Assembly (NCBI RefSeq): GCF_932526225.1
Contig: NC_064035.1
Span: 6,573,501-6,633,500 of the forward strand
DNA: 60,000 bases
Source of the DNA: Nematostella vectensis
Taxonomy: Eukaryota > Cnidaria > Anthozoa > Actiniaria > Edwardsiidae
Direction of reading: 5' to 3'
Shown: positions 12,266 to 24,552 of the stretch, piece after piece
Position numbering within the stretch: position 1 is the first letter of the stretch
Layout of the letters: each line of letters opens with the position of its first letter
The notes under the pieces: generated by a model
What the model saw: only the letters and a program-made list of their open reading frames with translations
The model's database searches: none
What the model was told of the DNA's origin: nothing
Program-made: the position numbers and the translations under genes

Positions 12266-12528
12266 TTTATACACCTATTTCAATAAAGGTTGTCAGTGCA
12301 AATGACAAATGGCGAATGGCAAATGCAGTTCTACGACCGAAAGTAACCATGCGTCTCGAAGAATATGTATTAATCAAAACAATTATCCATTAAAGGTTAC
12401 CAATGCTTGGCTCTGACATTGCTGGACTTTATTTAACATCTTTAATTTTACAAATACTTAGAACCCATAAGCCATTTACCATTCGCCATTTGCACTGACA
12501 ACCTTTTGTGAAATAGGTGTATACATTT
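12266..12528. mobile_element. MITE-like inverted repeat spanning the R2 3' end
   Basis: A left arm (about 12,266-12,324) and a right arm (about 12,472-12,528) are near-perfect inverted copies. Both contain ACACCTATTTCA and GGTTGTCAGTGCAAATG motifs. The left arm carries the AATAAA hexamer after R2. I did not identify a target duplication. Confidence 0.6.
12282..12287 (+). promoter_or_regulatory. Likely poly(A) signal of R2 (AATAAA)
   Basis: A canonical AATAAA lies 180 bases after the R2 stop and is the first such hexamer there. It sits inside one arm of the inverted repeat described separately. Confidence 0.5.
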
Positions 12529-12997
12529 TAGCCGTTTTCCACCAAACCACGACGTAAAAACTGCAACTTTCACGATCAATTGAGGACGCCGTCTTTTGCC
12601 GCCCTGTAAACTCCTTTAACAACGTTTGTAAGCCCTAATTTTGTGCTTATTCCATTGCAGCTTGATTGGAATTGAACGCTAATACGAACATGCCGTCGTC
12701 GGCGTAGATATTAAGGTCCCTATTATGGTTGTTCCTTCCTTCCTTAAAATTTTGCGCTTTACTGCGCCAACTAGATTTCCGGCCTTCGGCCAGGAAAAGC
12801 TAATCAAGACCATCATAGGATAATTAGGAAATAAATAGGAAAATAATTCAGGAAAAAATGCTTATCAAAATAGCCTTAATCAAAACCCTTTAAACCCACG
12901 GGTACCCTTTGGTCTGAGGTCATTCAATGTAAACGTAAAAAAGAAACAGCCTAGGAAAAATACTAGGAATAACATTCTTATCCAGGACAACAACCCA

Positions 12998-14494
12998 AAC
13001 CAGGACTTACAGTAGCCCTACCCAGGACATACAGTTGCCCTATCCAGGACATACAGTAGCCCTACCCAGGACATATAGTAGCCCTACCCAGGACATACGG
13101 TAGCCCTACCCAGGGCATACAGTAGCCCTACGCAGGACATACAGTAGCCCTACCCAGGACATATATTAGCCCTACCCAAGACATATAGCAGCCCTACCCA
13201 GGACATACAGTAGCTCTACCCAGGACATATAGTAGCCCTACCCAGGACATATATTAGCCCTACCCAGGACATACAGTAGCCCTACCAGGACATACGGTAG
13301 CCCTACCAAAGACATATAGTAGCCATACCCAGGACATATAGTAGCCCTGCCCAGGACATACAGTAGCCCTACCCAGGACATACAGTAGCCCTATCAGGAC
13401 AAACGGTAGCCCTACAAAAGACATATAGTAGCCCTACCCAAGACATATAGTAGCCCTACCCAGGGCATACAGTAGCCCTATCCAGGACATACAGTAGCCC
13501 CACCCAAGACATATAGTAGCCCTACCCAGGACATACGGTAGCCCTACCCAGTATATGATAACCGGTATAGCAAACCTACCAAGTACAGTAACCCCACCCT
13601 GGACATACAGTAGCCCTACCCAGGACATACAGTAGCCCTACCCAGGACATACGGTAACCCTACCCAGGACATACGGTAACAATACCCAGGACATACGATA
13701 ACAATACCCAGGACATACGGTAACCATACCCAGGACATACGGTAACCATACCCAGGACATACGATAACAATACCCAGGACATACGGTAACCCTACCAAGG
13801 ACATACGATAACCCTACCCAAGAAATACGATAACCTACCAAGAACATACGGTAACCCGACCCAGGACATACGGTAACCATACCCAGGACATACGGTAGCT
13901 ATACCCAGGACATACGATAACAATACCCAGGACATACGGTAACCATACCCAGGACATACGATAACAATGATACCAAACCTACCAAGGACAGTAACCCCAC
14001 CCAGGACACACGGTAACCATACCCAGGACATACCGTAACCATACCCAGGACATACGGTAACCATGACCAGGACATACGGTAACAATACCCAGGACATACG
14101 GTAACCATACCCAGGACATACGATAACAATACCCAGGACATACGGTAACCAAAACCAGGACATACGGTAACCATACCCAGGACATACGGTAACCATACCC
14201 AGGACATACGGTAACCATACCCAGGACATACGATAACAATACATAGGACATACGATAACAATACCCAGGACATACGGTAACCTACCAAGAACATACGGTA
14301 GTCATACCCAGGACATACGGTAACCATACCCCGGACATACGGTAACCCTACCCAAGACATACGGTAACCATACCCAGGACATACGGTAACCATACCCAGG
14401 ACATACGGTAACCATACCCAGGACATACGATAACAATACCCATGACATACGGAAACCATACCCAGGACATACGGTAGCCCTACCCAGGACATAC
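12998..14494. repeat. 22-bp minisatellite, about 68 copies
   Basis: The left part uses AGTAGCCCTACCCAGGACATAC. The right part (from about 13,640) uses a variant with GGTAACCATACCC or GATAACAATACCC. Two similar interruptions containing CAAACCTACCAAG recur near 13,570 and 13,970, suggesting block duplication. Long open frames on the - strand here are repeat artefacts. Confidence 0.96.
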
Positions 14495-14499
14495 GGTCA

Positions 14500-15206
14500 T
14501 ATCAACCCTACCCTGGACATCAACCCCACCCTGGACATCAACCCCACCCTGGACATCAACCCTACCCTGGACATCAACCCCACCCTGGACATCAACCCTA
14601 CCATGGACATCAACCCTACCATGGACATCAACCCCACCCTGGACAACAACCCCACCCTGGACATCAACCCCACCCTGAACATCAACCCTACCCTGGACAT
14701 CAACGCTACCCTGGACATCAACCCAACCCTGGAAATCAACCCTCTACCCTGGACATCAACGGTACCATGGACATCAACTCCACCCTGGACATCAACCCTC
14801 TATCCTCGACATCAACCCTCTATCCTGGACATTAACCCTCTACCCTAGACATCAACCCCACCCTGGACATCAACCCTACCCCGGACATCTACCACACCCT
14901 GGACCCTACCCCAAATCTACCCCACCCTGGACATCAACCCTACCCTGGACATCAACCCTACCCCGGACATCTACCCCACCCTGGACATCAACCCTACCCT
15001 GGACATCAACCCCACCCTGGACAACAACCCTACCCTGGACATCAACCCTACCCTGGACATCAACCCTACCCTGGACATCAACCCTACCCTGGACATCAAC
15101 CCTACCCTGGACATCAACCCTACCCTGGACATCAACCCTACCCTGGACATCAACCCTACCCTGGACATCAACCCTACCCTGGACATCAACCCCACCCTGG
15201 AAATCA
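14500..15206. repeat. 18-bp minisatellite, about 39 copies, abutting the 22-bp array
   Basis: The unit is ATCAACCCTACCCTGGAC with C/T and A/T variants. It shares the core ACCC(T/A)GGACAT with the neighbouring 22-bp array. Open frames in both directions arise because the period is a multiple of three. Confidence 0.96.
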
Positions 15207-15750
15207 ATGTTTGATCAGAAAATATGCACATCATAGCTTTTATATTAGTGAAGAGATGTAGGAGGAAGATTTCGATAAGAAATGAGGCTATGATGAATGA
15301 AAATACTGCTCTTGCATCCGTCGTCCTATTTTAGCAATATCTTATATGCCCAGACAACATCTATCTATCTGAATTACATGGCTAAGATATGTCATATCGA
15401 AAAACCTGGAAGCCGGAGGGCGATACACCTTAAAACCGAATTTGTAGTTCTGCGACAGCCAATAATTTGAAATACATTTCTCGTCTGGAATTATGACGAA
15501 GTCAATCATGCGACTTTGACCAATCAAATGCACTTGCTGTTTGCAGATCAGTGGCTTATCGAGCGACGTGAAAACATAAAAGTAAATGATAGGTATTTAG
15601 ATAGTTGATTGACTTCGCACTATTCCCAGACAAGGCAAACGATGTTGAGTTTTCCTTGATTGCGAAAGCTCCTCTGTGACTTGGCCTTCAGGCTTCCATT
15701 AGAAGCACAGCACGGAAGCTTTTAGTACTTTGGCAACTCGACTTATTTTA

Positions 15751-16983
15751 TTAAACTCTTGTTATCTTAAGGGAGTCCCTATTGAATGTAGCATGTGAGC
15801 AATTAGAGCGTTTCGAATCAACTTCCGTGTCGGGTCTTTTGCCAGTTTTCTTGGCGAGTCTGTCGTTTAGCACACTTTTGTGCATTCTTTGCAAGTAGCG
15901 ATTTGGTAGTTCGCTTTCGTGGAACGTGGTTTGGCTGAGGGTGTGACGGAGAGCTCGTTCTTTATCCAATCTTCTATTAGCTAGACGCATGGCTTGTCTT
16001 CCTAATCGGTCACTTGAGAAGGATCTTCCGCGAAATGAGATCCGCTCAAACATTCTATTGATTGGCCGTACATCTTCCTCGCTAACCCGACAACATTTTG
16101 TTATATATGCTTTAAAAGCCATTCGGAACTCCTCAATACATATACTGTAAACAATGGGATTGGAAGAGCTGTTTGCGTAAATCAAAATCTCACCCCAATG
16201 CTGCAGCGTCTCTCTTAGTGAATCATCAAAGCTGGAGCTAAAGTCTCTAAAAATCCACAGCATGTGGTTTGGTAGCATGCAGACGGCAAATATCAATACA
16301 ACAATAGTCATCATTCGAACCACCTTGGCGACATCTCGGTCTTGTCGTCTGTGCGCGGCAGCCAGATTAGCGCGGTTACGCCTCAGCTGCAGCCCTATAG
16401 CCACGTACGCTGCAGTAATGACCGACAGAGGAATCACATATTGGAACACAAATATAAACAATGTATAACACTGACTATAGCTGCTTGACCATGTTTCAAC
16501 GCACTTTGCGTTTTGATCAACTTCTAGCGCTAACGCGTATGGTAGCACAGCGGAGAATGAAAAAGCCCATATGAGCGATATCGCTAATTTGGCGCGTTTC
16601 TTTGCCCCGTATACACGCATAGCCTTCATTACGGCAATGTAGCGGTTGAGAGCGATCGCTGTCAATGTACCAACGGACGCAAAGGCAGACATCGTCATTA
16701 TTGGATAAAGCACCTTGCACATGAAAGCACCAAATGGCCACACATAACTGTTTTTCTGAATTGCAATATCGAATGGGATACAAAGCACCGTGATTGCTAG
16801 GTCTGCGCAAGCAAGATTAACAATGTAGTAGTTTGTGGATGTCCGCATCTTTTGTTGACGACAAACCACTAAGCACACAAGTGTATTTCCGGTCAAGCTA
16901 ACGCTGAATATAGCAGAATACAGAGTCATTACGAGTGCGCGTGATGCGAATGGCTCGTCGGTCGAATTGTACGAATAGTTCAT
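15751..16983 (-). CDS. Class A (rhodopsin-like) GPCR, 410 aa, intronless
   Basis: A single uninterrupted frame encodes seven hydrophobic helices with class A landmarks: TGNTLVC in TM1, LACAD in TM2, a Cys before TM3 (FMCKV) paired with one in ECL2 (NAKCVE), NRY in place of DRY after TM3, a Pro in TM5 (QYVIPL), FAVCMLP in TM6 and NPIVY in TM7. Helix 8 and a basic tail of about 90 residues follow. The N-terminus has two N-glycosylation sequons (NYS, NST). The layout fits peptide or amine receptors; cnidarians have many intronless neuropeptide-type receptors. The ligand cannot be read from the sequence. The Trp of the usual CWxP motif is replaced by Met. The gene is unrelated to the flanking receptor cluster. 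Confidence 0.95.
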   Translation of the reverse strand: MNYSYNSTDEPFASRALVMTLYSAIFSVSLTGNTLVCLVVCRQQKMRTSTNYYIVNLACADLAITVLCIPFDIAIQKNSYVWPFGAFMCKVLYPIMTMSAFASVGTLTAIALNRYIAVMKAMRVYGAKKRAKLAISLIWAFSFSAVLPYALALEVDQNAKCVETWSSSYSQCYTLFIFVFQYVIPLSVITAAYVAIGLQLRRNRANLAAAHRRQDRDVAKVVRMMTIVVLIFAVCMLPNHMLWIFRDFSSSFDDSLRETLQHWGEILIYANSSSNPIVYSICIEEFRMAFKAYITKCCRVSEEDVRPINRMFERISFRGRSFSSDRLGRQAMRLANRRLDKERALRHTLSQTTFHESELPNRYLQRMHKSVLNDRLAKKTGKRPDTEVDSKRSNCSHATFNRDSLKITRV

Positions 16984-18836
16984 AGTTAGGTCAGATCTTC
17001 CAGTTTTCTAATAGATTCTTGGTCCAGTTATATAGAATTTCGTCGCTTGTGTCATCAGCGTCGTCTCATCATTTAGTCAGTGATTTATCAGGAAAAATAC
17101 CATTTCAAATTCAAAACACAACCAGCAACAATATTCAAGTTATATATAACAAGCTTCTCTCATTAAGAATACTGTGCACATTGTTCTTGTGGGAAAGGGA
17201 AACGCCGTAGACGGCAAAAAAAAAAATCTTCAAATGTTTGCTGTAAATGTCGTTCTTGTCTTGCTAGAAGAAGAATTGATTTGGTTTTGATCATTCAGCG
17301 CCAACGGGAGCTAAGTGGCTGTGCTCATGAGTAGTTCCAAGTTTCGCATTGCCTTTTGATACCCCGATAGGTAATCTTTTACTGACGGCTATCGTATTGC
17401 GGGCAGCATTATCAGGGGAACACGGTGTTCGCCGTGTTTACGTACGAGTCAGTTATAAGCGCGTCAACTACGAGGGGACCGTCACGTTCGCATTCTCAGC
17501 GCTTTTCAGTATTCTAGCCACATATCCTGTCTTTTAACCCGATTAATACTTTTAGTTTGTATTCTCCTCATCTATACATGCGCCAGCTTGCAACAGCTGA
17601 AACCAAGGACCACTATATCATTAAGATAATCACTGCACGTGACCGTCAACCGATCGCTATGCTAGATTGATCACCACGCCTCGTTATCGATTCCTTTTTC
17701 GTATTGGAAATCGCTGTATTTGCACGGTCTCGGATGTTATCAACACTGTAAGAGGGGGCGCCTCAATTATTTCTATCGCCATATTCAGACATAGCTTTGA
17801 ATGCTGCCAGGCTTATCGTGGCGAGAATGCTCGCCTTGTGATAATATCGACTTCTTAGTAATCGGTAAACTGCTCACTGAATATGGGTATGCCTGTCTTC
17901 AATGCCTCAATTAAAGGTTTAGCAAAAGATTAATTGATAGAACATATATATGGTTCTCAGATAGAAATGGTTTTTAAATCATGATGACATCTAGGGTTTT
18001 GGTTGGAGGGAGCTGCAAGAGAAGAGAACCTGTGTTAGATTTTTTTCTTCTCCGATTCTGTTTTCTTTTTTTTCGATGACTAATATGTTGATACATTATG
18101 CTTTTTAGTGCTCATCTAGGTCTGTCCTAAGTTAATTTCCAGGTTAAAGCTTGAAAAGATCTCAAAAACAGTTTTAGGACTTCGAAAGACAACTTGAGCG
18201 TGTCGCGTTAAAAATCTAGATAGAAAAAAGTAAGAAACCTTGTTCATTTCTTTTTCATCTTGAAAAGTATGAAAATAGGAAAAGCAAGCTGCCAGTCCCT
18301 TTCTAACATTTTATGGAAACCTTAGAAATGAAAGACAGAATAAGAAAAGAATTGAAAGGGTTGAGCAGAGGCCCGAACGGAAGGTTCTAGCTAAGATAAA
18401 CGTCCTATACAAACATATGCTGTTATATGCTGTTGTAAAAATACGTCATGGATGTGAGATCTCATGAATAAACCCTTGTTTAGCTTAGACCCCCCCCCCC
18501 CCCCCCCCCGGCCTCCCCTAGCTATAGCAGCCAAAATTACATAAATGTATGAGACATTATCTAAAATACAGGAGAAAAAATACCTTGAAAGTCCCTTTCT
18601 TGCCCCCTTCTGTTAAAAATCCTGTCTACGCCGCTGATAAAGTAGCACCTTTTTTGGAGAAGGGGTATTTGTGCAAAACAAACAAACACAGACACACAGC
18701 AAGTAAAGACGACGAAAAATTTTTGGGTTTCCTGTGTGTGTGTTTTAGCTTAGTAACCGAGCCCTAGTTTAACTTGACAACAAAAATGGCGGCAGTTTTG
18801 TTGTGAGTTTTGTATTCACAAATGCTAAAAAAAGAC
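16984..18836. other. Spacer between GPCR and LRRC46-like gene
   Basis: The DNA is AT-rich with a 20-base C run at 18,490-18,509. I see no gene. Upstream promoters of both flanking genes should lie here, since they are divergently transcribed, but no clear TATA or initiator stands out. Confidence 0.6.
18511..18640 (+). repeat. Dispersed repeat, copy 1
   Basis: About 130 bases, including TATCTAAAATACAGGAGAAA and CCTTCTGTTAAAAATCC, recur at 21,222-21,372 in the same orientation. The copy ends near CCTGTCTACGCCGCTG, while the other begins GGGGCGTAGACAGG. This suggests a short mobile element whose ends share this sequence in inverted form. Confidence 0.65.
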
Positions 18837-21800
18837 ATGGGTAAGCGTTAAAACCATTTGTTCCATCATGAAAATTTTTATGCAACAGTCGATTATCTAT
18901 ATTGCGCAGCAGATTCATCGCCGTCTAAAGGTATTTCGGTTGCTCTGATTGCTAAGCGAAATATTTCACAACAAGAACAAACGAACTCTGACCAAATGTA
19001 AGTATAAAAATGTTTTTTTTAATTATATTTATTAGATAATCCAATATCTTACATTATATAGGAATCAGTTACCAGCCCACTCGTTTGCTTACTTCACAAC
19101 TACGCAACACAAAACGAATTGCGTGAAAACTAAAAGATGTAAAATAATTTTACTGTATTCATAATTCATAAGTTACACACTGGAAGCTCTGGCTTTATGT
19201 GTAAATTAATTTATATGATTCTCATATGTGCATACGATTGGATTAAATAATAGTAAACAATAAAAATCTTCGCTCCGACAAAGAGCTAATTTTCGACACG
19301 TCAGCTAAGCTACTGTGTTTTCACATAGGCATTCAACTAGACCAGACATGATTTGATTTGTCCTTGTTAGCTTATCAGATTCCGTTTATTACGTTTATTA
19401 CTACTCTTTAAATCATAAATTTTTCAATTGTTTCTTAAGGTTTGTACAGTTTTACATAAAAGAAAATGCAAAATCATACTATATGATTTACTAAGAAAGT
19501 AAAGTTTTTTTAGTCTTAACTTTTTAACATTTTTCAGAGCTGAAGCATTACTCCAGCTGACCCATGTGCGTCTGGACCGTGAAAACCTCAAATGTATTGA
19601 CAACTTGGAATGCCTTGGCAATGTCACCAACCTATACCTTCAGCATGTAAGTTTGAATCAGTTACTTGAAAATTTGTTTCAGGGGACAAACTTCCCCCAT
19701 CCCTAGTAATTACCTGCAGGGTGATTAGGGATGAGGGTGGATGGGGTAGGTACCATGTCCTGTTATATGTCCTGTTATATGTCCTGTTATATGTCCTGTT
19801 ATATGCCCTGTTATATGTCCTGTTATATGACCTGTTATATGTCCTGTTAAATGTCCTGTTATATGTCCTGTTATATGTCCTGTTATATGTCCTGTTAAAT
19901 GTCCTGTTATATGTCCTGTTATATGTCCTGTTATATGTCCTGTTAAATGTCCTGTTAAATGTCCTGTTATTTGTCCTGTTATATGTCCTGTTATATGTCC
20001 TGTTAAATGTCCTGTTATATGTCCTGTTAAATGTCCTGTTATATGTCCTGTTAAATGTCCTGTTATATGTCCTGTTATATGTCCTGTTAAATGTCCTGTT
20101 AAATGTCCTGTTAAATGTCCTGTTATATGTCCTGTTATATGTCCTGTTATATGTCCTGTTATATGTCCTGTTATATGTCCTGTTAAATGTCCTGTTAAAT
20201 GTCCTGTTATATGTCCTGTTATATGTCCTGTTATATGTCCTGTTATATGTCCTGTTATATGTCCTGTTATATGTCCTGTTATATGTCCTGTTATATGTCC
20301 TGTTATATGTCCTGTTATATGTCCTGTTATATGTCCTGTTATATGTCCTGTTATATGTCCTGTTATATGTCCTGTTATATGTCCTGTTATATGCCCTGTT
20401 ATATGCCCTGTTATATGTCCTGTTATATGTCCTGTTATATGTCCTTTATATGTCCTTTGGGGAGGAGGGGGGAGGCAGGGGAGCCAACAGCCATTGTGTT
20501 GCTCAGGTGAAGAATTTGTACGCCAGACAATGCAATGAATGCATAGCAATCACTTGCAAAGTATCTTGTAGATAAAAAACTGAAGCATGGTAATATTTGC
20601 AATGATGTCAATTTGCCTTTTTTCTCGTTTCAGAACAATATTGAATATATCGAAAATTTGGAGACTTTGCAACAACTCAAGTAAGCAAGTTACATACTAG
20701 GTGCTTCCCTTATATTTGATTATTTGTACAGATATTTTTAATACAATTTACAACATGATGAATCTCTTTTCAGCTTCCTGACTCTGGCAAGCAACAAGAT
20801 TTCTGAAGTGAAGAATTTAAAATGCCTGAATAAGCTAAAGTTCCTGGACTTGTCAGACAATAATATTACTGAATTTTCTACAGGTAGGAATGAGATCACA
20901 TTTTGAAAATGAAACTGTGAATGTAAGTGTAAAGTGTCAACACTCTGTTAAAGACAATCTGTGTGACATAATGTTTTTTTTTTGGCAGCTGGGGATGGGG
21001 AACGGGGTGCTTATTCTGCACTCATCCATAGCTATTTGCCTAAAAAATATCATAGTATCACTGAAACTTTTCACTTAAGAGAACTGGTGTCAATTGAAAA
21101 CAACACCCCAAAACAGATCAACACGGGATTTGGATAATATATGTACTCACATACTGTAAAACAGATCAACACGAGATTTGGATAATATATGTACTCACAT
21201 ATGGTAAACACATTTTAAAGATCCAGGGGCGTAGACAGGGGGGTGGCCCAGAGGGCCCGGCCCCTCCCTTCTAGCATCCAAAAATACAGTAAATGTATGA
21301 AAAAAATTATCTAAAATACAGGAGAAAATGCCTTGAAAGGGCCTTTTGGGCCCCCTCCTGTTAAAAATCCAAATCATTAATGATTTGGTATTAAATCCTC
21401 TTTCAGTTGATGGGCAAAGTTGAACAAGATAACTTAGGTGCTCTTTCTTATATTATAGATGAATTTCCAAGTGAACTATTGATTCTAAACCTTCAGGGAA
21501 ACCCATGCCTACAGTCTGAAAATTACAGGTACTTCATAGTCCTCAGAGTAGCACCAGTGTGGCTGAGAATAAAATAAAGAGTAAGATAAGATGAATAAGA
21601 TTTATTTTCATCAAATGTAGCCCTCAAGTTACAAAGTCTGTCATGAAGGGGGCTCAATGCCCCACCCTCCTCTCTTCCTATCTGGGAGGCCCATGTGCAA
21701 CATCTCTTTTGAGGGGGACTAGAATGCTTTGAAACAACATGGGAATTAATTTGTAAATTTGGTTTCAAGTAGTGAGAGCACCAACAAGCAAGAAAAAATG

Positions 21801-22371
21801 CACTCAGTTAAAAATAAGACTCTTGATTTTATTATATTATAATAAAAAGTTGGTTAGCTCAAAGCTTGGAAGGGTATTTTTTAAACCTGTTGGAAGAGCA
21901 CGTTAATTGCATACTTTTTAATAACTTGCACTTTGCCTATCATAGGTCTTGCATCTTGAAAGCTTTGCCACATCTTAAACAACTTGATGGAGCCACAATA
22001 ACCAACAAAGACAGGAGAGAAGTAGGCTTTGAAGTGTAAGGGACTTGTGTTCTTAACCTTTCCGACAGAACATTGGTTTATCTAAAATCTTTTTCGCCCA
22101 ATTATTTGAAACAGTTCTTCCACAGAGGATGACTCTGAAGAAGAGTCTGAAGATGATATAGAGGAGGAAAAGGGTGAGACAATATAATCATTTTTGCCTT
22201 TTGTTGCTGGTGGCATTCACCTGACAGATACTGTAACTATAGAACCTCAAAGCAGTGGGAAAAACTTTTTATCCATTTTTTCAGCTTGAATGTTTGTTTT
22301 CCTTTTCAGGTAGTAGCTTAAAACAACATTGCGACAATATTATTGTCCGTGCCAAGATACGTGCAATTAAG
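18837..22371 (+). CDS. LRRC46: LRRC46-like leucine-rich repeat protein (3' end unresolved)
   Basis: Nine exons with consistent phases: 18837-18840 (ATGG), 18913-18997, 19538-19646, 20634-20680, 20774-20883, 21459-21528, 21946-22035, 22115-22173 and 22310-22371, giving 212 residues. The protein starts [22 protein letters not shown]22-type leucine-rich repeats follow ([63 protein letters not shown]), then an LRR cap and an acidic segment ([14 protein letters not shown]). The order and wording of the repeats match vertebrate LRRC46, known for a role in sperm flagella. The next exon is uncertain: reading through the weak donor gtacag gives a stop at 22,403, and human LRRC46 is longer. Intron 3 contains the 12-bp minisatellite. 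Confidence 0.83.
19755..20457. repeat. 12-bp minisatellite, about 58 copies, in LRRC46-like intron
   Basis: The unit is ATGTCCTGTTAT, with an A variant (ATGTCCTGTTAA) scattered in the first two thirds and almost absent from the last third. The array yields a 284-residue YVLLYVLL frame on + and a GHITGHIT frame on -. Both are artefacts inside an intron. Confidence 0.97.
21111..21204. repeat. 47-bp tandem duplication
   Basis: The block beginning AAACAGATCAACACG occurs twice in succession with very few differences, in an intron of the LRRC46-like gene. Confidence 0.85.
21222..21372 (+). repeat. Dispersed repeat, copy 2
   Basis: This is the second copy of the element at 18,511-18,640, inside an intron of the LRRC46-like gene. 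It carries GC-rich insertions (GGGCCCGGCCCC) absent from the first copy. Confidence 0.65.
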
Positions 22372-22910
22372 GTACAGTATGATCTAACTTGTACAATCTG
22401 CTGACACTTTATTATAACATAAGATACTTTTAGTGCATAAATCATCGGCCAATCACCATTCTAACATCATAAGAGCTATACTTTGACGTGTGACTTTAAA
22501 AAGGCGCTTGTAAAAGTATATATATAATGACGGATTTCTTATCAAAACAACGTTCAATTTTTTTTTCTTTACTTGATCTAAATGACATTGATAGAGAGGA
22601 AACTGTCTGGAAAATTTTAGTTGGTCCACTCTATGCACTTCCAAGGTTAGAGTAAACTTACAGCCTGGAACGAAAGCTAGATCCATTTTCTTCAACTTAA
22701 TATGGAGAGGCTGAAAACACAATATTGTACTTTATTTATCTAGAAGAAAAATTCAAATAATTAGAAGATATTTTAATAAGCCTTAGTGGTCAATCCACAT
22801 TATTTTCTCTGTTTTCGAGTTTTTCAATTTTTAAATTTAAAATGCTTGTTGCACATAGTGACATAACAATATAACGACACAGGCGCTCGCACTTTTATGT
22901 TTCATAATTT

Positions 22911-22980
22911 AAGCCCGACATAACGACATGGACGTTTAGACATAAAAGTTATGTTATGTCCATGTCTTTATGTCGGACTT
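22911..22980. repeat. Palindromic element, 23-bp arms
   Basis: The arm around CCGACATAACGACATGGAC is repeated in inverted form (GTCCATGTCTTTATGTCGG) with two mismatches. Related ACATAACGACA motifs continue on both sides (about 22,855-23,060). It is probably a degenerate MITE. Confidence 0.6.
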
Positions 22981-23059
22981 ATGTCTTTATGTCGAACCAT
23001 TCTCACTTGAAAATATGAACATAAGAGTGTGCTCGCCGATGTCGTTATGTCGCCAGTGT

Positions 23060-24230
23060 GCACCAGGCATAACACTTAATCGCTCATAAACCCATGCAAA
23101 ATCCCCTTCTGGGCACTTTATTTTCTTTGGTAGTTTCTGGATCCTAATCAAATGCTAGGGTGTTTTTCTGTGTACAACAGTCTAGACCGTAGAGTATTTC
23201 CTTTTAAAGGAGGATGCTTCACATGGTAGGAGACTGGAAGAGCTTGCATCCATACGCGCAGAGGCCCTTCATTCGTCCCGGCCCCAGACGCAACCAGAGA
23301 CATAATCATGTCGATAAAAGCTGGGGAAACGACAAGGACTTTCATAGACAATCTTTATATAGTTAACTGCGTTTTTTGTTATTGTAAACGCATAAAATAC
23401 ATACAAGGTAGTTGTACAGTACTCGCAAAGACGTCCCGCCGTAGGTTTTGAGAACCCTTCAGGGGATGTGTTGACAAAGGGCCTGGGGGTCGTTATCCAG
23501 TACGCTACTAGTGCCCTTGGACCTGGACCCTTTTTTTTACTTTTATGTCCCCCTCTTTTCAAAGTGTCCCGGTTGCGGCGATATGATGTATTACAAAAAA
23601 CAGTTAAGCTTATATGAGTCAAGTCTGTTATTTCTATTAAGTCCTTCCTTCCTTCTTATGTTTTACCTACTACCGGACCACCTTGCCGTTTGATTCCCCC
23701 CCCCCCCCCCCCCCCCCCACGTACATCTTGCTTGTAGGGTCTCTCTAGGTTCTCTCCGCTCATTCGTCTCTATCTGGGACTTGGTTTTGATGAGTTTGGG
23801 TGAGCATCTCTTTCTTGTTTCTTAATTCACTTAATTACTCGCGCAAAGAATCCTGGGGCAATCCATCGGGCAAAAGGCCCATAGCATTCCCTGCTAGCAG
23901 AGGCCTCATTCTTCTTCTGCTCGCGAACGCCAGGAAAATATGAGCAGGGTCAACAGGAGTAAAGCGATGTGCAGTAAAACCTCGATAATAAAGACATCGT
24001 TTGAACCCATACAACTTTCCTCATACAGTGAAACCTCGTTTATAAGGTCACAATTAAGGGCATCCCCGCAGGACTTCCTTAAGGAACCTCGTAAAAATGG
24101 CCTTGTTTGGAATAAAAAAAACGTTAACTGGGAAATCGTAAATAAAGGGAGAACTTCTCAATCTCTGAAGGGAGACAAAAGTTAGTTAGAATATTGAGTT
24201 TTACCGAAAGAAATGTTCTAGTGAATGGAC
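23060..24230. other. Spacer, no gene recognised
   Basis: Only short frames without protein-like composition are seen, plus a 23-base C run at 23,696-23,718. Confidence 0.55.
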
Positions 24231-24231
24231 C

Positions 24232-24327
24232 ATCTCCCGCCAACTTGCAATAAGTTCGATTCCCATTTACTTTTTTTTTTAATTAAAAGTAAATGGAAAT
24301 CGAATTTATTGCAAGTTGGCGGGAGAT
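24232..24327. mobile_element. Near-perfect hairpin, 43-bp arms
   Basis: The two arms, starting ATCTCCCGCCAACTTGCAAT, differ at two positions and are separated by about ten T/A bases. This is typical of a minimal foldback element or MITE. Confidence 0.75.
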
Positions 24328-24552
24328 AATACAATACAATAAATTTTATTTGTACCACAAGATGAAATTACAATACAATACTACCGGCTGTCTAGAAATA
24401 AATGAAGAGCTAATCTAGCTAGACAGCCAAAATTAAATAACTTACGAGATTTTGTCGTCAGACGAGGCACAGATACAAAAACAGTAATAAAAAAGAAAAA
24501 ATGTATAAGTAAACTTAGATAAGAACGAAACATACAAAAGTAGCAAATATTA

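Noticed and set aside
13434-15234. Several long - strand frames and one + frame (YVLG/VCPGYGYRMS, SRVGLM, DINPTL repeats)
   Set aside because: They exist only because the minisatellite units lack stops; other frames are open too, with no splice sites or non-repeat ends.
15747-15752. AATAAA overlapping the GPCR stop codon
   Set aside because: Cleavage here would leave almost no 3' UTR; probably coincidental in AT-rich sequence.
19721-20575. 284-residue YVLLYVLL frame (+) and 274-residue GHIT frame (-)
   Set aside because: Both are translations of the 12-bp array within an intron whose flanking exons splice cleanly in the LRRC46-like gene.
22453-22722. 89-residue - strand frame antisense to the LRRC46-like 3' region
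   Set aside because: It looks somewhat protein-like but has no partner exon or family match; the 3' end of the + strand gene here is unresolved.
23269-23622. 117-residue - strand frame rich in basic residues and proline
   Set aside because: No family features or splice signals; composition fits chance in a less AT-rich patch.
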